The notes: a model not told the origin generated them from the letters alone. A stretch of DNA of 64,000 nucleotides from Selaginella tamariscina (GCA_003024785.1 PUQB01000047.1:429652-493651), one strand, 5' to 3'. Counted from the first letter of the stretch, positions 44,245 to 57,175 are shown. Made by a program: numbers and translations.

Positions 44245-47200
44245 CACTCCCCGCCTTTGAAAATGTCAACGTCCTCGTTGACGTCCAACTCCAAGACTAG
44301 ATAATGTTAGAGAAAACTAACCAAAACTAACATATCACTCTATGCGGAGTCAGCCAAAAGTTCACATAATTTTTATTACCCCCCTTGCATTACGCGAAAC
44401 CAAGTACTTCAGAACCGTCGTCCACTGAGTCGTAAACCCAGCTGCCGGAGGAACCACCTGCGACATGAAGTCACCTAGAGACCTTTTGCACGTCTGCAAA
44501 GTCTGTCACCCGACGCACACAACACAATGGTTAATTTCTTTATTTAACTAGAATTTATATTGGAGGCCTCTAGTTAGTGTTGTTGCCGGCCCCTTGGTTA
44601 ACAAGAAATAAAGGCTTGCTTTATTCTTTAATATCAAACATTGTTGACGACCTTGTCGTCTTAGCGCACAACAAGCACGTTGAGTCATCTCAAGTGCTTA
44701 ATTCAACACCTTTGCATTTCTTGAATTTTCCAATGGTTTCCACATGGTACGGTATTATAGCCTCACACTTCTGTATCCCTCGGTGTTTCTCATTACTCCT
44801 TTACATAAGGGTCTGCTACTATATCTATTCCCGTTAGTATATAGCTACGCTAGACTAAGTATGAGACTTTCATCGGAAACAAGCTCTTTTCCGATATAAG
44901 AGTACAAGTTGTAAAACCCTGTTCTTTGTAAACATGTCAATCTGGCCAGAGGCGATCACAGAGGCGCATGGCTGTACACATGTATACAACAAGGTCTTGC
45001 CTACCAAATGCCATCCACTTGGTGTGTCATTAACATAATTTATTCCCGATAAGAATCAAATTCAGTCAAATCTACAACCAAGTGCGATAGCTTTACCATT
45101 CGTCTTTCGCAACCAACTTTGTACTCTTTCATAACACCGACCAGTTCAGGGACCAGATAAGCTAACATACCTTTCTTATAAACCCATGTGGGACCAGGAA
45201 ATTCAACTCATCTCTAATGTCTCCATCGATAACCTTTAGATAACTTGTCTCTTAATTGTCACTCTCATTGTACTCATTCCCCAAAGAGCACATCATGCTA
45301 GATGCATTCAATAATTCCTAACTCTAATCTCGCTAAGGCTACATAACTTAATCCTAGAATTAAGTTAAGAGAGTCCAGCTTTATGATAAGAGTCTCCCTA
45401 AACTCGAATACTAAATCATCATAATATTATACTTTTCCAACTCGTAAAACTGATTACACAAGATTTCAATAAGTTAATATTGAAACACAGCAGCGTCACT
45501 AATTTGAATCATTCAATTAAAGTAACTTACTTTCGAAAAAGTAATGCTTTTCATCTAATTCAATTAGTGTTCGTGAAATACCTTCAAACATCCTTATTTC
45601 ATATAACCTTTGCATTCTTGATATTGATAATATTTTGTTCTCGTGATCATTGACTAACCTTGAAGTTCAGAATTTAACAAGTGATGGGTTTGTTAAATAC
45701 TTCGCATACTCAAGTGCTTTGCTCTTGTGAACGCATATAGTTACATTATCAAACATAACTACATGAACTATCAAAATATCAAGCTGCGGTAGTTATTATG
45801 GAATGAGGACTTAGTTCTTGATATTACCCGAACTTCAGTTTCAAGACGGAAATATAATGTTATAATGCATTAAGCAACAGTTCAGGGACCAGGAGGAATC
45901 ATGAACTAGTGTCTGGTTCATCTAATTGATTTAGTAAGATATCAACCTCCACATAAATTATCATAACACTGAAGTGTTATATCAACTTCATGTTTAGTCA
46001 TACCTTAATTCAATAGATCCCCAAACATGAAAAATATCTAATTCAGTACATTGAACTAAGATACATTATTCACTCTAGACACCTAGCAATCCAGAAAGTA
46101 TCCCATTGCCCCTCAAGCGTATTAAAAATGTCTCATTTCTCAACTAACTTGAAAACATGTTTCAAGTTATAACACTAAGGTAGTGCCTTACCAAAGTGTC
46201 AACTCAATCTGCTTGAGTCTTATATGATTACGGCCACCTCATGTGATCATAACCAAGTTTAATATTGAGCGCTCCAAACTCAATATTGAAGAGATATCAT
46301 ACCATACTTTGACAAGTCATTTATAACCAATCTTGAAAAGATTGTCACAAATTTATCAAAGTTTAGAATATAAATATCTCAACAGATGAGGTGATAGGAA
46401 ACCTCATATTCTCGAACCGGATATTGGACAGAACCTTGAACTACAATCATCAAGAAGGGACACCATCTTCTTGAGCTAATCCCGCTACACAATATCATAC
46501 TTACAAGAATATTGAACCAACTCAAGGAACACCATCAAACCTTGAGATAGAACAACAACTAACCCAAGGAATACAATCAAACCTTGAGTCAAGAATAGTT
46601 CTATTTTCAATATTCCGAAAGATTGAAGATACATACTTTATTTGTTCTTTAAGTGCCCACATTTGCGACCATGATGCAAAGTCAAGAAACCGTCTTTTGA
46701 ATAATCGTATTCGACTCTAAAATGAAATCGTTATTGAAAATCAATACCAACTTCTAATTCTCATCGAATACCGACTCTTGAGGAGGTACATGCACTTAAA
46801 CCTCCAAAATGTATCCGACTACTTTGCTCATTTGACATCACCAACATAACTTATTAAACTTAGCAAGTTTCCTTACTTAGTCAATAAGCAAGTGGAGAAT
46901 CCCAAATCATGCTCTTCTTAACCAAGGAATCACCCTTGTTCAAGAGCTTATCCCACATTGCAAACAATTACAATTTCAAGATTAAAGAGTTAACAATGAA
47001 AATGCACAAGTGTGCGCCGAACGCCTTCACTATGCAAGTCCTTATTACTCAGTAAACTGAAAATGTAAACGTATGTTTCCAACATTACTCTTTCTGATAG
47101 ATCATGCCATCTATCCCAAAACTGCGATAAGAAACCGAAACTTAAGCGTTATCCAAGTCTCTCCATGATCCCATATGAGACAACTTCATAATCAAGTTAG

Positions 47201-48087
47201 TCGAGCTAGCTAACTTGAATACGAGTGCGCGCTTACAACTAACTAAGGTTTCAAGTTGTACTTTGTTCAAATTAACGACTTGAACTTAGTAAACTATTTC
47301 ACCTAATGTTACTTGCAGCTAGCGTCATCAAAGTATTACGTCCATCGGACAATACTTTGATTACATTGGATCTTCGAACCAACTGCTTAACATATTCATC
47401 ATATGTTAATATTGACATTCCGTTGTATTATAAGTTCATACCATAGTCTGCTTCTAGAGTTACACTCTCGGAAACATGCACTATAATAAGAGCTTATTTT
47501 ACACTTTATGTCAAAATGTAGTGTTCATTCTTATGTTTGAATATGCCCCTTCTCCCGAAGTCAAAGATGCACTTCTGAACATAAGTCTTTCCCCGTTTGA
47601 ACACTACAGTTGGATCCGATATTGAATCTTGACATAAGCCAAAACTCAAAGGACACTATCTGTTTCCAAATCATGTGTTATCCCAAATTCAAACACCTTA
47701 AAGAAAAAGAAAAATTTTCAATAATGGTAACTTAGCATATCACATGATCCACTTCACAAGACTTAGTTTGTAAGCCAGAACAAACTAACACGCCACGTCT
47801 TGTGGAAGTATATGGTAAAGTAACCTGGACAACCTTAAGGTAAAATAACCTGGCATACAACTTGGAAGCTGACTTCCAAGTGCTACCTTCTAAGTCCATA
47901 ACCCACACCCACTTATGAAGTAGGTGTACTTGAAGAGTTATAGATCTCAGGACCAACTCTCCACGCAGAATTCAGACATTAGCCAAAAGTGATAGAGTAC
48001 TTCAAGAATTTAGAACTAACTAAACCCTAAAATACACTACACTTTAGGTAGTCCTACTGACCGCAGAGAATAGGCTCCGCTACCAAT
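44245..48087 (-). other. Non-coding interior of the LTR element
   Basis: About 3.8 kb contain no open frame that resembles a protein and many stops in all frames. The sequence is moderately AT-rich with frequent CAAGTT, CTTGAG and ACTTGAA words. This is typical of large retrotransposon derivatives. Purine tract AAAGGCGGGGAG (minus) lies at 44247-44258. Confidence 0.75.
48073..48085 (-). other. Primer-binding site of the non-coding element
   Basis: TGGTAGCGGAGCC on the minus strand begins two bases after the LTR end CTCTGACA. It resembles the usual plant initiator-Met site TGGTATCAGAGC but differs at three positions. It sets the element's orientation. Confidence 0.65.
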
Positions 48088-49923
48088 TGTCAGAGTTTTA
48101 ACCCAAAGGGCCAACACGTGGCAACACGTGGCTGCCAGGTGGCCATTCGGCGTCATCACCCTGTGTGAGCAACGCTAAGTTCCCCAGAACAACCCCAACG
48201 ACCCCTAGGGTTAGACTTCTAATGCCCAAGTGGACAAGAGACTTAGGGTTTAGCCTAAGTCTCCCTAGAATGTCTGCCCCCAGAACCCTTGAGGGATAAC
48301 CCTAGTTGACTTAGGGTTTAGCCTAAGTCTCCCTAGAGTGTCTACCCCAAAACCCTTGAGGGATAACCCTAGTTGACTTAGGGTCTTGCCCTAGAAGACC
48401 TAGACAGGCTCATGCCCTAACCCCCATCAAGGAGACGTGTGTTCCACACATACCCCGTGACAGAGCTAAGGCATTGTCACTTACCCCTTGAGGAATCACC
48501 CTCATCCGGGAGTACAACCCCTTTAGGGCGACAAGGGGTACCCTGAACCATGACTAACCCCTAAGGGTTTGAGTGGCCAAGTTACACCCTAGACCTAGGG
48601 CTAGTACTTAGTGAGGACACGAGTGTGCGCCGTAGGCGAACACGAGTGTTCTGCTAAGCAAACTCCCTAAGGCTAGGTTTGGGATAACCCTAAGCACATG
48701 ACCTTGCGAGTGCCTTACGAAAGGGCTTCTGCTAATGAGCTTAGGTTGTTCAACCCCTGGATTCCAAGGAGAACACTCCCCTAGCCAAGTGTGCCAAAGC
48801 ACACCTAGTTACGAGATCTAACCTCCCTCGAGCGGATGCCCAAGGCTTAGCACCCTAGTGCAAGCACAAGCATGCCTGTTTGCTAGAGTATCCAACCCCT
48901 TAGCGACAAGCCCATGACATACCCCAAAGGGCGTGCCTCGGGCGTTGTACCATGTGACGTTTAGCCCAGTGTCACATCCCCATGTGACACTGCCTTCCAA
49001 GATGTGGGCTATCATGCCATAGCCCTTAGATTCAAGAGTTGCACCAAGTACCACAAACGTGGTTCCTAAATGCCAACTCTAGAACCCCTCAATGAACCCT
49101 CAGGAACCAGGTAACGTGAACCTGTCAAACAAGATTCCACGCCCACAGTTGGACAAGGACACGGATGTGCCTTGCTTGGCCGTGAGTGCTACACCTAGTT
49201 TGACATGGAGGAGGAGGCTGGAGACAAGCCTCAACCTCTGCCTCTTGGAACGTGCATCCCGACAAGACCTCCCAGGCATGGATTCGCCAACGTTAAGGGT
49301 AAGCTACCCCGAAGGTGGGACGTACCCCTGGCATCTGGAAGTTAGGGCGGCACAACAGAGGGTTGTACCTTAACGACACAAGCTGAAGCTTGCACCGGCA
49401 GAAGAGCAACGAACTCATTCATGAACCCAGGAGCTCTCCTACGTATACTCTACCTTATTTATGTGACGGAGCCCCCCCCCCTCTTTTCCTGTTTGTATTA
49501 GTGGGCTGGCACTGAATTCTAGCCCCTTAGATAAATTAGCAATATGAGCCTATAACTCACCCTTACTCCTACCCCTAAACCCTACCCAAGGGGGTGGGGG
49601 TTTTAGGGCGTGGGTTAGGGCAACCCTAGGGTTAGGTCAACCCTAGGGTGTTCCTAACCCTACTTAACATGCCGAACTCATATGCAAAGACCAATCAGCT
49701 ATTCGGGACGTCAAAATTGGGGGTGGGTTTCTAGAAGGTAAGTGCCACCTTCGCTTAGAGTTTCTCGCGACATCTAAAGATAGCCGGCCGGACTACCCTT
49801 AAACACCTAAGTGCACTAAGCGGGGCTGTTTCTCACTACATCTAGGGTCCGTCAACATAGTACAGTAGGTAACAACAATCAACGTCAAAGTAAAGGGCGA
49901 GTCATAGTAAAAAAACTATGACA
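48088..49923 (-). repeat. 5' LTR of the non-coding element
   Basis: It is almost identical to 42406-44244. Observed differences are mainly lost or gained bases in runs (CCCCC, AAAA, CTT). The nearly perfect match means the insertion is younger than the frameshifts in the host transposon are likely to be. Confidence 0.9.
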
Positions 49924-50239
49924 TACAAAATAATAAATATAACAATTTATTTTATGTAATAATATAATTTATTTTATATAAATATAATATATATAATATA
50001 AATATAATTGAATACTAAGAATGTAGAATATAGTCTAAAATTTCGTAATATTAAACAGCTTGAATCACTTGAATAACATTAAATGCAATTTTAAAATACT
50101 CATTGGAACTGGAGAGTATATATGTCAGAGTGTCGGATATTTGTGTCAACTCATCTTAAATTTTATTTTCTGTTCTTTTTAAAAATTTGAATTTCTGACA
50201 TATGTATTGTCGGTCTGACATGTAAATTTGAAAATGCAT

Positions 50240-50412
50240 TTAATTTCCCACTCAAATTCAGATCTGGTTCTTTCTCCGGCAAGGGTTTCTTCATTTCTGT
50301 ATTTTTCACTCTTTAGATCTTCTTTTTTCTTCATAGTGATCATCTCAGGAGCGAGATTAAATTGGGTGCTATTCTTTATAGGAAAGCACGGCGCCTTCAG
50401 TGCTGTTTACAA
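50240..50412 (+). promoter_or_regulatory. Likely leader exon and splice donor of transposase gene, copy 2
   Basis: This is the same block as 2291-2450: a CT-rich stretch, then GGAAAGCACGGCGCCTTCAG and TTTACAA|GTAAGTATT with the intron starting at 50413. The acceptor is at 51367. Conservation of the exon and donor between copies supports its role. Confidence 0.5.
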
Positions 50413-50579
50413 GTAAGTATTATAAACAAATTTAAAAATACTTATAAAGATTCACTCTCTTACATTCTCTCTTAAAATTACAATTTAGGGGTTTAGGAAT
50501 GCATTAGGATTATAATATATTCCGTTAGGGATTTATCCCGTTTAAATATCCTTTTAACTTAATATTCTAGGTTAACCGG

Positions 50580-51220
50580 GGCGGCGGGATTAATCCGGCC
50601 ATTTCTTTTTCGCCTCTTCGAAGAGGTGGCGGGATTAATCCCGCCACCATCTCTCGGGCAATGCTTCTCCGCCACTGAAAAAGAGTGGCGGGATTAATCC
50701 CGCCGATAACCTTCTCAACTGATGAAGAGTTACCAGAATTTATTAGAAAGAGTTGTCGGCGGGATTAATCCCGCCAACCATTTTAGGAGGCAGGGAAGGG
50801 GTGGCGGGATTAATCTCGCCACCACATCCCTGTTTTAAGGATTTGGGGACAGGATTTATCCCGAGATCTCTTTGAAATCATAGTTTTGGAGAGAGTTATG
50901 TGCGGGTTTAATCCCGCCACCCATTCCCCGTCGTAAGAATTGTGGGCGGGATTAATCCCGCCGACTCCTCCGAAGGGGTTGAGTCGGCGGCGGGATTAAT
51001 CCCGCCGACTTTCCTCGGAAGGAGTCGGCGGGATTAATCCCGCCGGACTCCCCGAGGAGGAGAGGCGGCGGGATTAATCCCGCCGGCTCTTCCTTGTCGG
51101 AGGGAGTCCAAGGCGGGATTAATCCCGCCGACTCTCTCCGAAGGGGTTGAGTCGGCGGCGGGATTAATCCCGCCGACCGTTCCTCGTCGGAGGGATTCGT
51201 GGGCGGGATTAATCCCGCCC
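50580..51220. repeat. Array of GGCGGGATTAATCCCGCC palindromes, copy 2
   Basis: I count about 13 units of the same palindrome, inside the first intron of the transposase gene (50413-51367). The order of spacers matches copy 1 at both ends, but the middle is shorter by about three units, so arrays change length by unit gain or loss. Confidence 0.95.
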
Positions 51221-51367
51221 ATCAGTTGTATTAATCAAACATGAGATATTATCTCTAAACATAATTATGTATTATTGCATATGCATATTATTAAGTAACC
51301 GTAATTCAGATTTCTTAGAAATATTGCATAAACAGATATCATAAATAATACAATTATTTATGTGCAG

Positions 51368-54300
51368 GACAATATGTTTAATACTGGAGATAAAGTATGT
51401 CTTCTTCGGAACAACGAGATAGTTGGCACTGGAACTGTGGAAGTTCGAGATAATAATGCATCATGTCACAATATTGCCCAAGGATCTTGTGTGTACGTAT
51501 GGGTGAACACCATTTACAAGCATGTTGAGGTTCTGGGAATGGAATTTGAGGAGGGTTCTCCTGTATTGTGGAATTTGGATGAAGTCAAGGCTGACACAGA
51601 ATATGCAGAGTCACAAACAAATAGTAGCACGAGTTTACCAGATGATGGCTTGCCTGCTGTGATGGATGAGGTGATTCTCTTTCTTCGTGAGATTGAAGTC
51701 GGAAGAGGCATCATCACAGCTATAAATCCAATGGAAGCAGTGTCAGAAGAGAAACTAGGGTCCGACTTCGTGGGTGTAGTTGTGACAGAGGTTTCACCTA
51801 ATGGCACATTGTATCCTGGATCCCTCGTGAGGTGGCGAACATCTGAATTAAGACGGCAAGATGGTTCAACATATTCTGGGTTGGATTTCAATAATAACAA
51901 CCCGGAAGAACAACTCATATTTGAAGAGGTTCCTTGCATTGGTCCTATTGTAAGAAAAAGGCGATTCATGGGTTGTAGATCTTCCCCTGCAAGTTTCAGC
52001 AAGAGGGTAAAGATGGATCCTACATCTTCCGAAAGTGTTACGAGCATTTCCACGATTGACTGTTGCAAGAAGAAGTGTTGTCAGATGGCAGACCGGAATG
52101 AAATTACCCAATGTAGACATGTCTTTCGTATGCTCACCCAAAAGCAAAGGCATGAGTTTGTATATGCTGCACTAACTGGGTGTATTGATGGAATGGCCTC
52201 GGACACAGGTTATCAGAGTACATCCATGGTATTTAATAAGGTGGCCATCTGCTTCAAAGCTTGGTACAGTATATACGGGATCCCAAAGACCACGTTCTAC
52301 CGTCGGAGGGATGAGTGGCTAGATGGAGCGCGAACCTCAGTTCATGGGAACACTCGCTTGGTCAAAACCCGCTCTCACATCATGGCAGCCATAGAGATAC
52401 TCAAGGCTTTTGTGGAAGCAAATGCAGACAGGATGCCTCACAAATGCCGAACCACAAATGCAGGGGTCAGGGAAAATCTCAAGGTTTTACCTTCAATCTA
52501 CACTCAATTGAAACTGTGTGAACATGTGAACAAGTGCCTCAGTTTGATGGGGCTCCAAGCAATCTGCACTGGTACCTTCAACAACATATGGAATACTCAT
52601 TTTAAGGATGTGGAGATTGCAAAACACTCTAGCTTTTTAAGTGTGACACTTGTACATCATTGAAGGCTGCAGAGGCTTGTGCAAAAACCTTGGTGGAGAT
52701 CACTACCATTCAAAGGAAGATGGAGGCCCACATGATTGCACAACAAACTTGCCGGTCTCAGTACTATGCACACCGCATGCTTTCTGTGTCACGCCCATCA
52801 GAGTACCTGTGCTTGATCCATGACAAGATGGATCATTCAAAGACCAGCATTCCAAAGCTCTTTGCAACACCAAAGTGCCTTGGAAATGTCATGAAACTTC
52901 CGATTTCATTGACAGGTGTGCTAACACATGGACACGGTTGTGAGTCATATGGACACTTTTCACTTCCACATTGGTCTAGCGACTCCAATTTCACTATTGG
53001 GTCGTTAGCCATGTGTTTCAGAAACCTTGAAGCCCACTCACAGACAAGTCCTATCAGTGATCTCAAAGTGAAGAAACAACACCTTCAACCTTTACATAAT
53101 GCTCTCATGAACACATCTGCACTTGAGGCTACTTGGGAATATGAGAGGCATTGTCAGCAACCTGCACAAAAAACAGATGGCCCTGTTGAGAGTTCAGGTT
53201 CAGTGGAGGGATCTAGCTCAAATAGTGTACATGTGTCCTCAACATCAAATAAACTTCCTCGTCCATACTTACTTTTATTTTCTAGATATGTGCTAGCATA
53301 CTTGTCAATGCTTGTTGCCAAAGGTGTGTTTGAAACAATCACGCTCAGTTTCCTTATGGTTGGTCACACTCATGAAGATATTGATGCGTTCTTCAGCAAG
53401 GTCTCCAACTCTACAAAAAGGACAAGTGCACTTACCTTACCGCATATGATGAATCTTTTTGAAAATTGCATCTCCAAAAAAAGTTGTGCTTTGCTTGTGA
53501 CTGAGGTGCCAGACTTCAAAAAATTTCTCAAGGAGTATATAAAAGAAAGGAGTGATTCTTTAGTTAGTCACCTTGTGCCGCTACAATTCTTTTTCTCCAT
53601 ACGAGATGGTATACCTATTATGCAGTACAAGTTACGGCCATCAGAGCAGGAGTGGTTACCGAAAGAGGGCTTAATGCTCTTCAAAAGTGGAGAGGATGGA
53701 AAGCCACTTCTCCCAGAAGGACAACCAGACCCTATTCCATTGAGTGCCCAGCTCAAGGAACAAGAGGTTATTATTGATGGCATCAAAAAATATGTGGCAT
53801 GGGTTCAAAAATCGATGCCAAAGAATTCTGATAAGGCAACTGGTTACTCAGAACTATATAAGCATGTGGTCAACTATTGGGAGACTGTTGTTCGAGAGTT
53901 GGAAGGGCCTACTGTCACAAGTACAGAATTGCAACACCCTTTCTGGCCTAAAACAAGGTGGCAAGAGGAGATTGAAATGACATCACTGAGCATAGACGAC
54001 ATAGAAGCCAGTAGTGATGTGGAAGTGCAAACCCCACACTTTGTTGGACAAAGGAACCAAAAACCTAAAGCATACTTTGATTGCTGCAAGGATCTTCAAA
54101 AACTAATGATGGTTCTCATTACTCCAGATGCGTCATATAATCAGCCTATTTGGATGGGTCAAATTATCGACACACCTGAAGTAATCACAAAAAATAGTAT
54201 TGTTAAGGTTGCATGGTTCAAACCACAAAAAAGGCGACACGAGAAGGAGAGCGAAAGATATAATGGATGCCTAGAGAAAACATGGTCTCCCAATCAAAAA

Positions 54301-54414
54301 GACCTAGCATGTTTTATAAATGTTAAATCCATTCGATATGGGTGGATGTCAAGAAGCGTTGATAAAGTCACGATTAACAAAACTGCAAGGGAATGTATGT
54401 TTTCTGAAGCTTAA
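51368..54414 (+). pseudogene. DUF7869-type transposase, copy 2 (frameshift and active-site deletion)
   Basis: This is the better preserved copy, in two frames: 51374-52663 (two beta modules, CCKKKCC cluster, helix-turn-helix-like IPKTTFYRRRDEWL) and 52660-54414 (IHDKMDHSK near 52816, VGHTHEDIDAFFS near 53359, then about 340 residues of C-terminal region). A one-base loss at about 52637 removes the CDTC pair and breaks the frame. A net 77-base deletion at about 53260 removes the DN..ENKN motif together with the 5' splice site of the 51-bp intron. The rest of that intron is translated as PYLLLFSR. Both changes should abolish transposition. The family normally runs 700-900 residues, which the combined frames match. 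Confidence 0.8.
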
Positions 54415-54910
54415 AGCAATTACAAAATTATAAAATATTATATATTTAATATTCATAATTATTATAAACTCTTTAATAATAGTACCAAATTGTATACTTA
54501 ACTATATAAATTTAAAAAATGATATGGAAGATTGACTATATTATTATAGGATTTTATATATATATTATTACTACTACAAATTTTTAATTAATAATGTTGT
54601 ATTTAAATATTAATATTACATCAATATTTATATAATGTACCTCTTATGCTCTTCCTTAATTGTTATATTAGGCAATATATTTATAATTTAATACATTCTA
54701 CTTTTATAATGTTATTAATTTTTGTTCAATGAATGTTATAATTTATTAAAGGGTATAATACAAAATAGAATATTCTAAAGAATATTCTCTTTTCAAACAT
54801 ATATTCTAAAGAATATTCCTTTAATATTAGAAAATGTTAATTAAATAGCTAAAATTACTAATTATTAGGAAATGGGACTATAGCCATGCCCATTTTAGTT
54901 ACAACTTGCA
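54415..54910 (+). mobile_element. 3' AT-rich end and right terminal inverted repeat
   Basis: Non-coding AT-rich DNA holds GAATATTC motifs (54770-54830). The terminus TTTTAGTTACAACTTGCA ends at 54910. Its reverse complement matches the left end at 32721. It matches 6630-7137 closely up to TGCATAA and then diverges. Confidence 0.75.
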
Positions 54911-56959
54911 TAAAATGGTATATCGACAATTACGAATAACCACCAAGGTTGGGGCATATCCAACACAACTAATCCATTTCATCACAAGTCTAACATAAAC
55001 AACAATGCAAACACACTTACATTACAAGTAAGAATCCATGACATACCCAACATAATCCCACATAAACCAAAGTATGCATTTCTTTGGATTTACAAGTACT
55101 AATTAGTGACATACACCACACAATTTCCCCAAGAAACCATTTACATGTAGCTATAGCCACCATGTGCAAATAAGGAGTTCCATGCCTTTGCCCTAAAGGC
55201 CATAGGAATGTAGTTGAAATCAACAACTGCTAGACCAATAAAAAATAAAGTAATCTCCATGTGTATGTTCACAAATCTAGTGTTCTTAAGATTTAGAATG
55301 CTAGACTTTTCTAGCTTATAGAGGTCCTTATGACATGATTGTATAAGTCCCTCCACATGCTCCATACATTGCATTATAATTTAGGATAAATACCATTGAA
55401 TTTTCATTGTAATTTGTTATACCTGGTTATGTACGTTGCTGCCAAGAATAAAAGTTTGCTCTCCAGACCATGAATTATTCATGTCTTCCTTTATAAAACT
55501 AAACTCCCAAGTAAAATCAGATCTTATTATCTTCAATCATCTAAACTTCTTTGTCATTTCCACATATACATCAGAAATAATAGTTACATTCTTTTGTGTG
55601 GCCACTCTTATTACTACAATGTAGCTTATGCCACTATATATGATTGCATGTGTATATATGTCACAACAATCCAACTTGCAATGACCTAAAAATAAATGAA
55701 AAAAACATTATTACGACATAATATGTCACACAATGAAGTATTTATTATACGATCATTCCATGTAATAAACATTCCACAACCAACAACACACATGACACCT
55801 ATTAACGATGTGCACTATCACCATTGTTGAGTGTTAAGAATAGTTCTTTATCTCAATCCTTTCCCTACTCTAAATTTTCATGACATGTGAATTTAAAATT
55901 CTTAAAGCCTCATATACAACATCACAACTCATTCCAAGTTTTATTATATACAATATGCTCGTGGCCATAACAAAACCCTAACCTAGTGCATAAGTACTTC
56001 ATGATAACAAATGCAAAACTATCTCTACAATATCAATAACACTCTTAAATGTGAAAACACTAATTCATGAGCCTATAGAGTATGGTATAGAGTTATATGG
56101 TCAGTTTCTAATTGATTACAATATATGTCATATGTAAGCTATAACCCCATAGTTGAAAAGATCATATGCAAACAGAAACTCAAAACAGATCTTGTGCATC
56201 CATAACTATTAAAGCCATTTTGTTATTGAGAATAAAAAAGCAATCTTGTTAAAAATGTTATTATTTTTCAAATCCTATGTATTGCAAATAATTAGTTTAT
56301 AAAAAGTAAAATGTAGCTTCTTATTAAATAACATCTTTTTAATTTCATCAAAAAAAATTTAAACCCTTTTTAACTTATAAATCAACAATCATTATAAAGA
56401 ATAAGCAAAAAAATTGCTTAATCACACTCTTTATAATGCAATTAATTTTTTGAATGGCAATTTTAAGAATTGGATTAAATGAATGACATTGTGTGAAGAA
56501 AAAATAAAGAGATTAGATACAGAGATGCAATAATGCATAATAAAAATGAAAACATATATTTAAGGTTATAATTCCCCAAAAATATCTTTTTATAATCCAA
56601 ACAGATTTCAAACAGATTTTTGACTCATAACTACTCATTTTACAATGCTCATTTCATAAGTAATTTAATTCACAAAAATGAATCACTTCTCACTTGGTAA
56701 ATCAAATTGCTCATGAAGTGACAAATGTACTCATTTCATCGTCCAAATGAGTCACAGAGTAGCCTCACTTTGCAAACCAACTAACTTTGCTTTTTACTTT
56801 TGACTCGTCAAATAAGCATTGCAGAATGCATGAGTATTTTGCATGGCATAATAATCATGCATCCATACTTTATGTCATGTATGACTATCATGCATGCATG
56901 CATTATAATGTTTTGCATTTCTTATTCTACCTAGTGGACTTGGACTTGATAAATATATA
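54911..56959. other. AT-rich intergenic DNA
   Basis: I see no gene. About 54990-55115 resembles 32240-32450 left of the transposon in the same orientation. The rest has no recognisable repeat or coding signal. Confidence 0.5.
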
Positions 56960-57175
56960 CTAACAGATAAATGTAATGACAAGCAGGCGCTCCTGCTGAT
57001 CGTCGTCCTCGCCAACATAGATTGATACAAACCCCGACTTGATGCCGCTCTTCTTCTTCTCCGAGGGATCCACGGCGCCATAACCGTGCGACCAGGCGGC
57101 TATGGTGTTCAGAAGCTTACCGCGGTGCTGGCGATGGCGTTCCTCCATGGCCCCCATGCGCACGAGCTTGCCCAT
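56960..57175 (-). pseudogene. Truncated SAUR-like auxin-responsive gene
   Basis: A GC-rich intronless frame of 71 residues starts at ATG 57175 (MGKLVRMGAMEERHRQ) within AT-rich DNA. Residues about 46-67 (KSGIKSGFVSIYVGED, ERLLVI) match the start of the SAUR domain (K-G-x-V-x-V-Y-V-G, R-x-V-I). The family then continues with a conserved HPxFxxLL..AEEEFGF block of about 40 residues, which is missing; the frame runs into AT-rich sequence and stops. It is likely a broken copy. The open frame extends upstream to 57256 but with AT-rich residues, so I prefer the Met at 57175. The family assignment is moderate. Confidence 0.45.

Larger units (their letters stand above)
42406..49923 (-). mobile_element. 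Non-coding LTR retrotransposon (LARD-like), recent insertion
   Basis: It has two long LTRs (1839 and 1836 bp) that differ mostly by single-base length changes, flanked by TACAT on the left and TACAA on the right. The empty site in copy 1 (GATACATAATAAT near 2018-2030) shows that this DNA was inserted. On the minus strand the element starts TGTCATAG and ends CTCTGACA. The primer site follows the LTR at 48073-48085, and the purine tract AAAGGCGGGGAG precedes the other LTR at 44245-44258. No gag or pol is present, so movement would need proteins from another element. Confidence 0.9.
32721..54910. mobile_element. Large composite DNA transposon with ParB/methyltransferase and transposase genes
   Basis: The terminal inverted repeats begin TGCAAGTTGTAACTAA at 32721 and, in reverse complement, at 54910. 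The first 16 bases are identical and a further GGGCATG block is shared after three mismatches. Inside, from left to right, lie an NIF-phosphatase-like region and a ParB/methyltransferase gene (both minus), a palindrome array, microsatellite and telomere-type repeats, an inserted 7.5-kb LTR element, an AT-rich stretch, a second palindrome array and the transposase gene (plus). Without the LTR insertion it would be about 14.7 kb. The right end is independently confirmed by copy 1 ending at 7137. I see no convincing target duplication (left flank TACAAAAA, right flank TAAAATGG). Confidence 0.7.

Noticed and set aside
44577..44837. 86-residue frame in the interior of the non-coding LTR element
   Set aside because: It is on the strand opposite to the element, has no domain, and nothing similar is found in the family pattern.
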